Below the pieces are notes generated by a model that was not told where the DNA came from, made no database searches, and saw only the letters and a list, made by a program, of their open reading frames with translations. Positions 21,773 through 31,197 of a DNA stretch of 64,000 nucleotides are shown here, in pieces. The translations under genes were made by a program, and so were the position numbers. Source of the DNA: Woeseiaceae bacterium (GTDB lineage Bacteria; Pseudomonadota; Gammaproteobacteria; Steroidobacterales; Woeseiaceae); contig JASJCQ010000016.1 in NCBI GenBank assembly GCA_030065915.1, positions 1-64,000 on the forward strand. Direction: 5' to 3'. The stretch's first letter is position 1, and each line of letters starts with the position of its first letter.

Positions 21773-22540
21773 ATGATCGACAGTGTAATTCAAAAGCTGA
21801 CACGCGGGCTCAAACACGCCACCCTGCTCTCGCTGTTCGTGCTGATGGCAGGCTGCGCCGGCAACGATGAGCAGAAGACGATCATCCAGGACCTGCAGGA
21901 CGGCTACACGGCGGCCAAGGAAGCGGCGCTGCGTGGCAACCACCGGCGTGCCATCCAGATCTACGAGCTGATCCAGGCACGCTACCCGTTCAGCAACCTG
22001 TCCAAGCAGGTCCAGCTGGAACTGATGTACTCCTATTACAAGATCGGGCAGCCGGAACTCGCGGTGGAGTCGGCCGACACGTTCATGCGAGAGAACCCGA
22101 TCGACCCCCGCGTCGATTACGCGCTGTACATCAAGGGGCTGACGTATTTCGAGAACGACCCGAGCATCGTCGAGCGGGTATTCAAACGTGACATCAACAG
22201 GCGACCGCCGAAGGATGCTGAACTCGCGTACTCCACCTTCGCGCGCCTGATTGAGCGCTACCCGGCCAGCAAATACGCCCCGGATGCCCAGCAGCGCATC
22301 GTCTACCTGAAAAACCGGCTCGGTGCTTACGAGAACACGGTTGCAGACTACTACTTGAGGCGTGGCGCTTACGTAGCCGCGCTGAAACGTGCGAAGACAT
22401 CGCTGGAAGAGTTCAACGGCGCCAGCAGCAATGCCCGTTCACTCGAGATCATGGCCGAGGCATACGAAGAGCTGGGCATGATGGACATGGCCGCCGACAC
22501 ACGTCGAATCCTGCAGAAGAACTTCCCCAATCGAGGGTGA
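21773..22540 (+). CDS. bamD: Outer membrane assembly lipoprotein BamD (YfiO/ComL)
   Basis: Lipobox LMAGC; ARYPFSNLSKQVQLELMYSYYKIGQPELAVESADTFMRENP. Confidence 0.95.
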   Translation: MIDSVIQKLTRGLKHATLLSLFVLMAGCAGNDEQKTIIQDLQDGYTAAKEAALRGNHRRAIQIYELIQARYPFSNLSKQVQLELMYSYYKIGQPELAVESADTFMRENPIDPRVDYALYIKGLTYFENDPSIVERVFKRDINRRPPKDAELAYSTFARLIERYPASKYAPDAQQRIVYLKNRLGAYENTVADYYLRRGAYVAALKRAKTSLEEFNGASSNARSLEIMAEAYEELGMMDMAADTRRILQKNFPNRG

Positions 22541-22559
22541 GTTCTACCCGCGTTAGGCC

Positions 22560-22719
22560 CTGGCCCGAATACATTACCGACTGCGCGGGCTCCCGCTGGC
22601 CCATTGTCTGTGCAAGGACTTTTCCTAACTCGGAAATACACTCGGGTACTCCGCTCAGTCGGAAAACCTCTCGTGCAGAAAGCGGACTGACCCGCGAATC
22701 GGTGAGATAGTCGGGCTAG
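22560..22719. other. Long imperfect inverted-repeat region (candidate structured RNA or palindromic element)
   Basis: Nested complementary segments paired by hand: 22560-70/22709-19, 22577-80/22699-702, 22584-89/22691-96, 22593-97/22681-85, 22607-14/22674-79, 22615-25/22661-69, 22628-34/22650-59. Confidence 0.55.
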
Positions 22720-24338
22720 CCGGGGAAGCGGTACCAGCTCGTGATCGGGTAGCGCCAGTCGCGGCCAAACGCCCGGCCGCTGATCCGGATGCCGGGTGGC
22801 GCCTGCCGGCGCTTGTATTCGTTTCTCTTGACCATTTCGAGTACGCGGATCACCGTGCCGCGTTCAAACCCCTGTGCCTCGATCTCGTTGACCGACAGGT
22901 CGTCTTCGATGAACGCCTCCAGTATAGGGTCGAGCACGTCGTAGTCCGGGAGCGAGTCCGTGTCCTTCTGGTCCGGCCGCAGCTCGGCGGACGGTTCACG
23001 CGTGATGACGCGCTCCGGGATCGCCTCACCGAGCGTGTTGCGATAGCGCGCAAGCCGGTAGACCAGCGACTTGCTGCAGTCCTTGATCGGCGCGAACCCG
23101 CCGGCCATATCGCCGTACAGCGTTGCATAACCGACAGCCATCTCGCTCTTATTGCCGGTCGTCAACAGCATCCAGCCGGTCTTGTTGGAGATCGACATCA
23201 GTATCAGGCCGCGGCAGCGAGACTGAATGTTCTCTTCGGTGACGTCTTCCTCGCGCCCTTCGAACACCTCTTCTAATTGCGCCACCGTCGCGTCATAGAT
23301 GGGCGCGATCGGTATCAGGTCATGCCGGACGCCGAGCAGGCTTGCCTGCGACGCCGAGTCCTCACGACTCATCTCGGACGTATAGTGAAACGGCATCTGC
23401 ACCGTGCGGACGCGCTCTTTGCCGAGTGCATCGCAGGCGACCGCCAGCACCAACGCCGAATCGATCCCTCCGGACAGGCCTATGATGACGCCGGGAAAGC
23501 CGTGCTTGCGGACATAGTCGCGCGTACCGGTAACGAGCGCCTCGTAGACCCGCGCTTCGGTCGAGTCCAGGTCGCGGACGACGGTCTCGGTGCCGAATTC
23601 GATCCCGTCGTTCGAGCGCTCAATCGTGAGCGCGTACAGGCCCTCGACAAACGACTCGCCTCTGAAGACAAGCTCGCCGTCACCGTGCATGGCAAAGCTG
23701 CCGCCGTCGAACACGAGCTCGTCCTGCCCGCCAACCATGTTGGTATAAATGAGCGGCAGGCCCGTTTCCTCCGCCCGCTTGCGTGCCTTCGATTCACGAT
23801 TGACCTGGCTGTCTATTTCGAAAGGCGAGCCATTGATCGCGATCGCGAGTTCCGCCCCGGCGTCCCTGAGATCGGCAAGGGGCTCCTGCTGCCAGATGTC
23901 CTCGCAGATCGTCAGACCGATCGTCAGTCCGCCCATCTCGAAGACCACCGGTTCCGAGCCGGGCGTGAAGTAGCGCTGTTCGTCGAAGACGGCGTAGTTC
24001 GGCAGACAGCGTTTCCGGTAACAACAAAGCTGCTCGCCCTCGAAGAAGACGGCGGCACTGTTGTACAGGCGTCCTTCCGACCACTCGGGGAAGCCAACCA
24101 GCAGGGCGATGCCGCTGGCCGCCTGCCGGATGTCCTCGACGGCGGCTTCGACGTCTTTACGCAGACCCGCGTGCAGCAGCAGGTCCTCCGGCGGGTAGCC
24201 GCAGATACTGAGTTCCGGGAAAACGACAAGCTGGGCGCCGAGCTCATCTCGAGCACGCGCCGCGCACTCGAGAATGCGTTCCTTGTTGCCGGAAACGTCG
24301 CCGACAATCAGATCCAGTTGGGCTAACGCGACTTTCAA
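22716..24338 (-). CDS. nadE: Glutamine-dependent NAD+ synthetase
   Basis: Nitrilase domain KVALAQLDLIVGDVSGN...VFPELSICGYPPEDLL plus synthase GLSGGIDSALVLAVACDALG. No in-frame ATG near the conserved N-terminus; TTG at 24338 proposed. Confidence 0.95.
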   Translation of the reverse strand: MKVALAQLDLIVGDVSGNKERILECAARARDELGAQLVVFPELSICGYPPEDLLLHAGLRKDVEAAVEDIRQAASGIALLVGFPEWSEGRLYNSAAVFFEGEQLCCYRKRCLPNYAVFDEQRYFTPGSEPVVFEMGGLTIGLTICEDIWQQEPLADLRDAGAELAIAINGSPFEIDSQVNRESKARKRAEETGLPLIYTNMVGGQDELVFDGGSFAMHGDGELVFRGESFVEGLYALTIERSNDGIEFGTETVVRDLDSTEARVYEALVTGTRDYVRKHGFPGVIIGLSGGIDSALVLAVACDALGKERVRTVQMPFHYTSEMSREDSASQASLLGVRHDLIPIAPIYDATVAQLEEVFEGREEDVTEENIQSRCRGLILMSISNKTGWMLLTTGNKSEMAVGYATLYGDMAGGFAPIKDCSKSLVYRLARYRNTLGEAIPERVITREPSAELRPDQKDTDSLPDYDVLDPILEAFIEDDLSVNEIEAQGFERGTVIRVLEMVKRNEYKRRQAPPGIRISGRAFGRDWRYPITSWYRFPG

Positions 24339-24369
24339 TGTTTGCCCCAAGGCCGGCCATGTGGCCTGG

Positions 24370-25236
24370 TTACATGATTTCCAGCATCTTGCTGCCCAGC
24401 TCGGCAGGCGAGCGGACCGTCGCGACGCCGGCCGCCTCGAGCGCGGCGAACTTCGCGTCGGCCGTGCCCTTGCCGCCGGCGACAATCGCGCCGGCATGAC
24501 CCATGCGCTTGCCCGGCGGCGCCGTCACGCCGGCGATATACGCGACGACCGGCTTGCTGACGCTGGATTGGATGAACTCTGCGGCGGCTTCCTCGTCGGT
24601 GCCGCCGATCTCGCCGACCATGATCATGCCGTCGGTCGCCGGGTCCGCCTCGAACAGCTCCAGGCAGTCGATGAAATTCATGCCGCGGACCGGGTCGCCG
24701 CCAATGCCAATACAGGTGCTCTGGCCGAGGCCGTTTTGCGTGGTCTGGTACACCGCCTCGTAGGTCAGCGTCCCGGAGCGGGAGACGACGCCGATGCGTC
24801 CCGGCTGATGGATCATGCCGGGCATGATGCCGATCTTGCATTCTCCGGGTGTGATGATGCCCGGGCAGTTCGGACCGATCAGTCGGCAGTCGAAGTCGCG
24901 CAGGGCCGACTTCACGCGGATCATGTCGTTGACGGGGATGCCCTCGGTGATACAAACGACCAGCTTCACGCCGGAGTCTGCCGCTTCGAGTATCGCATCG
25001 GCCGCAAACGGTGCCGGAACGTAAATCATGCTGACATCTGCGCCTGTCGCCGCGACGGCGTCGCGCATCGTGTTGTAGACGGGCAGCCCCAGGTGCTCCT
25101 CTCCGCCGCGGCCCGGCGTTACGCCGGCAACGACTTGCGTGCCGTAGGCCAGGCACTGCTCGGTGTGGAAGGACCCCTGGTTGCCGGTCAGGCCCTGGCA
25201 GATGATCTTGCTGTCTTTATTTACTAGTACGCTCAT
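24370..25236 (-). CDS. sucD: Succinyl-CoA ligase alpha subunit
   Basis: [45 protein letters not shown]. Confidence 0.97.
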   Translation of the reverse strand: MSVLVNKDSKIICQGLTGNQGSFHTEQCLAYGTQVVAGVTPGRGGEEHLGLPVYNTMRDAVAATGADVSMIYVPAPFAADAILEAADSGVKLVVCITEGIPVNDMIRVKSALRDFDCRLIGPNCPGIITPGECKIGIMPGMIHQPGRIGVVSRSGTLTYEAVYQTTQNGLGQSTCIGIGGDPVRGMNFIDCLELFEADPATDGMIMVGEIGGTDEEAAAEFIQSSVSKPVVAYIAGVTAPPGKRMGHAGAIVAGGKGTADAKFAALEAAGVATVRSPAELGSKMLEIM

Positions 25237-25248
25237 GTCTCAAAGGCC

Positions 25249-26409
<1,161 letters not shown>

Positions 26410-26582
26410 TACGTATCGACCTGTCAGGAGCTATTGCATTGGAAGACGCGCATTCTGGATCAAACGCAGTGATGACGCAAAGGCGCGCGGGCTTGAGCGC
26501 TCGAGAATTCGACGCCCCGACCGATACCGCATCGGGACCCGGTATCGTCTACAATCCACGCTGACCGGCTTCAAGCGCCCTG

Positions 26583-28250
26583 ATGAACACAGAAACGGCC
26601 AATACGCACAGTTATACCGCAGCGCCACAGGCGGTGGCCCGGCCGGGCGAGACAGACGACCTCCGCTGGCGAATCCTGACGACACTGAGCGGCTTCCGTC
26701 TTTTTGTAGCGGCGACCCTGATCATCCTGTTCCTCGTCGGCACCGAGCCGCATATCTTCGGCGACCGGCATCCACAGTTATTCATCGCTGCGACGATCGG
26801 CTACCTGCTATTCTCGGTAGTCGTCCTGCTTGGCATCCGGTATCGCAACCTGTCGATCACGACGCTGGTCGCAGGTTCATTGCTCGTCGACGTCGTCGCC
26901 GTGACGATGCTGATGCACATGAGCGGCGGCATCAGCACCGGGCTGGGCGGACTGTTGATCGTGTTCATCGGCGTCGCGAGCCTGATACTGCCGCTGCGAA
27001 CCCCGCCAGTGTTTGCCGCGATCGCGACTTTCGCGATTCTCGGGGAACAGCTCTTCTCACAGGTCGGTGGTTTGCCGGTCAACTACCCGGCGGCGGGATT
27101 GTTGTGCGGCATCATCTTCATGATGGCGCTCGCGAGCCAGACGCTGTCGAAAGGCATTCGCGCGAGCGAGGCGCTGGCGATTCAACGCGGCGTCGACCTG
27201 CAGAACCTGTCAGAGCTCAACGAGTACATCGTCCAGCATCTTCGGGAAAGTATCCTGGTCGTCGACAGCGACAATCGTATTCGCCTGAACAACGCGTCGG
27301 CGGCAAGGCTCCTGGGCGCCAGCAAGCGCCTGGCGGGACGGCCGCTGGCCGAAGCATCGGAAGAACTGGCCAGTCACATTGGCAACTGGCGGACGGACTT
27401 TTCGCTGTCCTCACACCCGGAGATGGTGTTGTCGGGTAATGACTCGGCATTGCGCATCACTGCTCACCTGGCGCCGCTGGTCAAGGATGGCGAGAGGAAC
27501 GGTCCGATACTGATCTTCCTCGAAGACTCGAGCCTCCTGAACGAGCGCGTGCAGCAATCCAAGCTCGCATCGCTGGGGCGCCTGAGCGCGAGCATCGCGC
27601 ACGAGATTCGCAATCCCGTCGGCGCAATGAGTCACGCGGCTCAGCTGCTGGCTGAATCGGACGGCGTCGATGACAGCGACAAACGCCTCACAGACATCAT
27701 CCAGTCGAATTCGGAACGTGTCAGTCACATCATCGACAATGTGCTGCAGCTATCGAGGCGCGACTCCGGCGAGCCGGAGCGGCTCGCACTCGGTCCGTGG
27801 CTCGACGATTTCGCGTCGGAATTCTTAAGAACGCTCGAGCTGCAGGAAGGTGAATTGCACGTGCACGACGTCGATCCCGACCTGTTCGTCAGGATCGATC
27901 GAAGCCACCTTCGGCAGGTCATGTGGAACCTGTGCGATAACGCCGTGAAGTACGCGAGTGAGACCGGCGGCATCCACGTCGAGATTCGCGCAGGGCGTCT
28001 GGACGGCCGCGAGCGTCCGTTTCTCGAGGTCATGGATCGTGGCTTCGGCGTTGACAAAGCAACGGCGGACAAGATGTTCGAACCGTTTTTTACCGCGCGT
28101 TCGGGCGGAACCGGACTGGGACTCTACATATCTCGCGAGCTCTGCGAACTAAACCGTGCGACGCTGCTGCACCTTGACCGCGCCGACGGGGGCAGTATCT
28201 TTCGCATAGTTTTTGCGGATCCGGATCGCTGGGGGAATAAATCATCATGA
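26583..28250 (+). CDS. pilS: Type IV pilus two-component sensor kinase PilS
   Basis: Six N-terminal TM segments, PAS, HisKA SIAHEIRNPVGAMSHAAQLL, HATPase NLCDNAVKYA and GGTGLGLYISRELCELN; followed by pilR. Confidence 0.93.
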   Translation: MNTETANTHSYTAAPQAVARPGETDDLRWRILTTLSGFRLFVAATLIILFLVGTEPHIFGDRHPQLFIAATIGYLLFSVVVLLGIRYRNLSITTLVAGSLLVDVVAVTMLMHMSGGISTGLGGLLIVFIGVASLILPLRTPPVFAAIATFAILGEQLFSQVGGLPVNYPAAGLLCGIIFMMALASQTLSKGIRASEALAIQRGVDLQNLSELNEYIVQHLRESILVVDSDNRIRLNNASAARLLGASKRLAGRPLAEASEELASHIGNWRTDFSLSSHPEMVLSGNDSALRITAHLAPLVKDGERNGPILIFLEDSSLLNERVQQSKLASLGRLSASIAHEIRNPVGAMSHAAQLLAESDGVDDSDKRLTDIIQSNSERVSHIIDNVLQLSRRDSGEPERLALGPWLDDFASEFLRTLELQEGELHVHDVDPDLFVRIDRSHLRQVMWNLCDNAVKYASETGGIHVEIRAGRLDGRERPFLEVMDRGFGVDKATADKMFEPFFTARSGGTGLGLYISRELCELNRATLLHLDRADGGSIFRIVFADPDRWGNKSS

Positions 28251-29554
28251 GTGCGCCCGCTGCACTGGTCATCGACGACGAACCGGACATCTGCGAGCTG
28301 CTGACGCTGACGCTTGGCCGCATGGGTATCGAGACGGACTCGGCCCTGGACCTGGCCAGCGGCAAGGAGCTACTCCAGTCCAAGACCTTCGACCTGTGCC
28401 TGACCGACATGCGCCTGCCCGACGGTGACGGGCTCGAACTCGTTGAGTGGATGCAGCAGAACGTCCCGCAGGTGCCGGTCGCGGTCATCACGGCCCATGG
28501 CAATGTAGAGACGGCCGTGACAGCTTTGAAGCTCGGCGCCTTCGACTTCCTGTCCAAGCCGCTGGACCTGAACCACCTGCGTGACATCATCGAGAACGCG
28601 CTGAAGCTGAACCGGCCGGCGGAGGGAATGCAGTCCAACCTGCTCGGGCAGTCCGCTCCGATGCAGGAGCTTCGGGCCATGATCGACAAGGTCGCCAGGT
28701 CGCAGGCGCCAGTTCACATCTCGGGAGAGTCGGGTACCGGCAAAGAGCTCGTCGCACGACTGATCCATGAAAGCAGCGCTCGATCAGGCGGTGCCTTCGT
28801 TCCGGTCAACTGCGGCGCCATCCCGTCCGAACTGATGGAGAGCGAGTTTTTCGGTCATCGAAAAGGCAGCTTCACCGGCGCCGATTCCGATAAGACCGGC
28901 CTGATCCAGAGCGCGGAAGGCGGTACGTTGTTCTTAGACGAGATCGCCGACCTGCCGCTCGCCATGCAGGTCAAGCTGCTGCGAGTTATCCAGGAGAAGT
29001 CCGTGCGGCCCGTCGGCGCGTCGAAGGAAGAATCGGTCAACGCGAGGTTGCTGACGGCGACGCACAAGAACCTCAGGCAGATGGTCAAGGACGGCCAGTT
29101 TCGAGAGGACCTCTACTACCGTGTCAACGTCATCGAACTGAACGTGCCGGCGCTCAGAGAACGCGGCGACGATGTGCTCGAGCTGGCGGAGCACATCCTC
29201 AACAAGCTGGATCGCAATGCTCGGTTGAATGACGCGGCGAAAGCTGCACTACTGACATACGACTTCCCGGGCAACGTCAGGGAACTCGAGAACATGCTGG
29301 AACGCGCCGTCACGTTGTGTGCGACGGGCGTCATCGATGTCGACGATCTTGCGCTCAGAAACGAGACGCCATCGGAGCCAGGGACGGGGCAACCAGTGGC
29401 TGGCAATCTCGGAGACCAGATCGAGGATGTGCAGCGCCAGGCCATCATCGATGCGCTTGAAAAGACGCGTTACAACAAGACGGCTGCGGCGAAACTGCTC
29501 GGCTTGTCATTCCGGCAATTGCGCTACCGAATCGAGAAGCTCGGTATTAAATAG
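28247..29554 (+). CDS. pilR: Sigma-54-dependent response regulator PilR
   Basis: Receiver domain, ESGTGKELVARLIHESS, GSFTGADSDKTGLIQSAEGGTLFLDEIADLPLAMQVKLLRVIQE; Fis-type HTH C-terminus. Confidence 0.94.
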   Translation: MSAPAALVIDDEPDICELLTLTLGRMGIETDSALDLASGKELLQSKTFDLCLTDMRLPDGDGLELVEWMQQNVPQVPVAVITAHGNVETAVTALKLGAFDFLSKPLDLNHLRDIIENALKLNRPAEGMQSNLLGQSAPMQELRAMIDKVARSQAPVHISGESGTGKELVARLIHESSARSGGAFVPVNCGAIPSELMESEFFGHRKGSFTGADSDKTGLIQSAEGGTLFLDEIADLPLAMQVKLLRVIQEKSVRPVGASKEESVNARLLTATHKNLRQMVKDGQFREDLYYRVNVIELNVPALRERGDDVLELAEHILNKLDRNARLNDAAKAALLTYDFPGNVRELENMLERAVTLCATGVIDVDDLALRNETPSEPGTGQPVAGNLGDQIEDVQRQAIIDALEKTRYNKTAAAKLLGLSFRQLRYRIEKLGIK

Positions 29555-29594
29555 TAACGCGTGACATAAGCACTGTTACCGTTTGGCGAACGGA

Positions 29595-29639
29595 CTGACA
29601 AAAATTGTCAGGTTGCGACAAAAGCGTCACTTTTTGTCG
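29595..29639 (+). promoter_or_regulatory. Cluster of TGTC/GACA inverted repeats upstream of the pilA1 promoter (candidate PilR sites)
   Basis: CTGACAA-AAA-TTGTCAG (29595-29611) and CGACAAAA-7-TTTTTGTCG (29616-29639), roughly 80-125 bp upstream of the -24/-12 element. Confidence 0.6.
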
Positions 29640-29719
29640 GTGATTGGGCACAATCGTCCCGGGCGCAGAAAACCACTATTTTTATTAGAATCAGATACTT
29701 AACGTGGTTCTTCCTATCT

Positions 29720-29735
29720 TGGCACGCTGCTTGCT
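29720..29735 (+). promoter_or_regulatory. Sigma-54 promoter of pilA1
   Basis: TGGCACG-CTGC-TTGCT matches TGGCACG-N4-TTGCW exactly; 63 bp upstream of the pilin ATG. Confidence 0.92.
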
Positions 29736-29798
29736 TCATATCCATGCACAGACGATTTAGTCGAACAACACATTCTCACATTCATGGAGATACGAGAA

Positions 29799-30233
29799 AT
29801 GAAGAAGCAGCAAGGTTTTACTCTTATCGAACTGATGATCGTTGTCGCGATCATCGGCATTCTGGCCGCGATTGCTATCCCGGCTTACCAGGACTACACG
29901 ATCCGCGCGCAGGTCTCTGAAGGTCTGAACCTTTCAGGCGGTGCCAAGACGGCTGTCGCTGAGTTCTTCCAGGACTCTGGTGCACTGCCGGGCAACAACG
30001 CCCAGGCTGGCCTGTCTGCAGCTACGGATATCACCGGTAAGTACGTCACGCAGGTTGTCGTCAACAACGGTGCTATCTCCGTAACGTATGGCGATGAAGC
30101 TAACAGCAACATCACGAACGCAATACTGACATTGACGCCGGATACGTCTGGCGGCGGTTCTGTTGAGTGGGACTGCGCTGGCGGCAACATTCTTAGCACC
30201 AACGCCAAGTGGCTGCCTGCTGCTTGCCGTTAA
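29799..30233 (+). CDS. pilA: Type IVa major pilin (PilA-like), copy 1
   Basis: [42 protein letters not shown]: class III signal; C-terminal Cys pair WDCAGGN...PAACR. Confidence 0.95.
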   Translation: MKKQQGFTLIELMIVVAIIGILAAIAIPAYQDYTIRAQVSEGLNLSGGAKTAVAEFFQDSGALPGNNAQAGLSAATDITGKYVTQVVVNNGAISVTYGDEANSNITNAILTLTPDTSGGGSVEWDCAGGNILSTNAKWLPAACR

Positions 30234-30261
30234 TATTGCAAGCTTGGGCTTTTGCCTGACG

Positions 30262-30296
30262 AAAGCCCCGGGACCTGAACCCCGGGGCTTTTTTTT
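30262..30296 (+). terminator. Intrinsic terminator after pilA1
   Basis: aagccccggg-acctgaac-cccggggctt followed by T-run. Confidence 0.93.
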
Positions 30297-30310
30297 GAAA
30301 AACAGAAGAA

Positions 30311-30332
30311 TTTTGTGACGCAGGTCACAAAA
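30311..30332 (+). promoter_or_regulatory. CRP/Vfr-type palindrome between the two pilin genes
   Basis: TTTTGTGAC-GCAG-GTCACAAAA; contains perfect TGTGA-N6-TCACA. Confidence 0.7.
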
Positions 30333-30423
30333 CCATGTGCCTGCCAGAACGGCACTGGAACGCACAGAATTGGTGCGATATAACGACGAATTGATCGGGA
30401 GTATGGCGTTGAACACCGCTACC

Positions 30424-30915
30424 ATGAAACGACTGAACCGCGGATTCACGCTGATCGAGCTGATGATCGTCGTGGCCATCATCGGTATCCTCGCCTCTCT
30501 TGCGACCTCTGCTTACCAGACGTATACGATTCGGGGACAAGTGTCCGAGGGCGTCTTGATGGCCGCCGGCGCCAAGACACCGGTTGTCGATGCCTACCTG
30601 AACGATGGCGTCGCTCCCGCTGACCGCATCGCCGCGGGTATGTCCGCCAATGCGACTGACACGCGTGGCTCTTACGTAAGCCAGGTCGCGATCAACGACG
30701 GTCGCATCGAAATCACGTTCGGCAACATGGCGAACCAGGAGATCAACGGCGAAACCATGTTCATGACGCCGTACGAGACGGACGGAAATACGTTCGTCTG
30801 GCGCTGTGGCCAGGCGGGTGTCCCGGCGAACGGCAACCTGCTGAATGGTGGCTCCGACCACGGCACAGGTGGCTCCGTCGAGGGCCGTTACTTGCCAAGC
30901 GTCTGCCGCCAGTAA
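30424..30915 (+). CDS. Type IV pilin-like protein, copy 2
   Basis: [45 protein letters not shown]-terminal Cys pair WRCGQ...PSVCRQ. ATG 30403 also possible. Confidence 0.92.
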   Translation: MKRLNRGFTLIELMIVVAIIGILASLATSAYQTYTIRGQVSEGVLMAAGAKTPVVDAYLNDGVAPADRIAAGMSANATDTRGSYVSQVAINDGRIEITFGNMANQEINGETMFMTPYETDGNTFVWRCGQAGVPANGNLLNGGSDHGTGGSVEGRYLPSVCRQ

Positions 30916-31197
30916 GCAGGCGGCATCCGGCAAATCGAAATTTTTGCCCTGATCCCAGCGGAATCGAGCGCGCCCAAGCCCATTTCACGGCGCTCCAACA
31001 CGACCGTCGTCGCACCCACCTGAATATCGATTCGGGCGCCCAAACCCCCTGTTTAAGCCGGTTTTGAGGCCTCTCGGCACCTTTTACTTAATGAATTTCC
31101 GTTTGTGTGAAGGCGCGCACAAAATGCGGTTGATCCCGACCCGTAGATCAACGAGACTGTGGCACTCCGGTGTATTCCGCATAACGACAAGAGCTTC

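Noticed and set aside
22584-22596. Local hairpin GCGGG-CT-CCCGC as a terminator of bamD
   Set aside because: No U-tract follows, and the same bases pair better in the long-range rod described above.
23277-24326. 349-aa plus-strand ORF antisense to nadE
   Set aside because: Composition artefact opposite a conserved gene.
30346-30375. Possible sigma-54 promoter for pilA2 (GGCACTGGAACGC)
   Set aside because: GG to GC spacing is 9 instead of 10 and the -12 TTGC is absent.
31160-31178. TGGCAC before pilB as a second sigma-54 promoter
   Set aside because: No GC dinucleotide at the required -12 spacing (GG-N10-TA instead).
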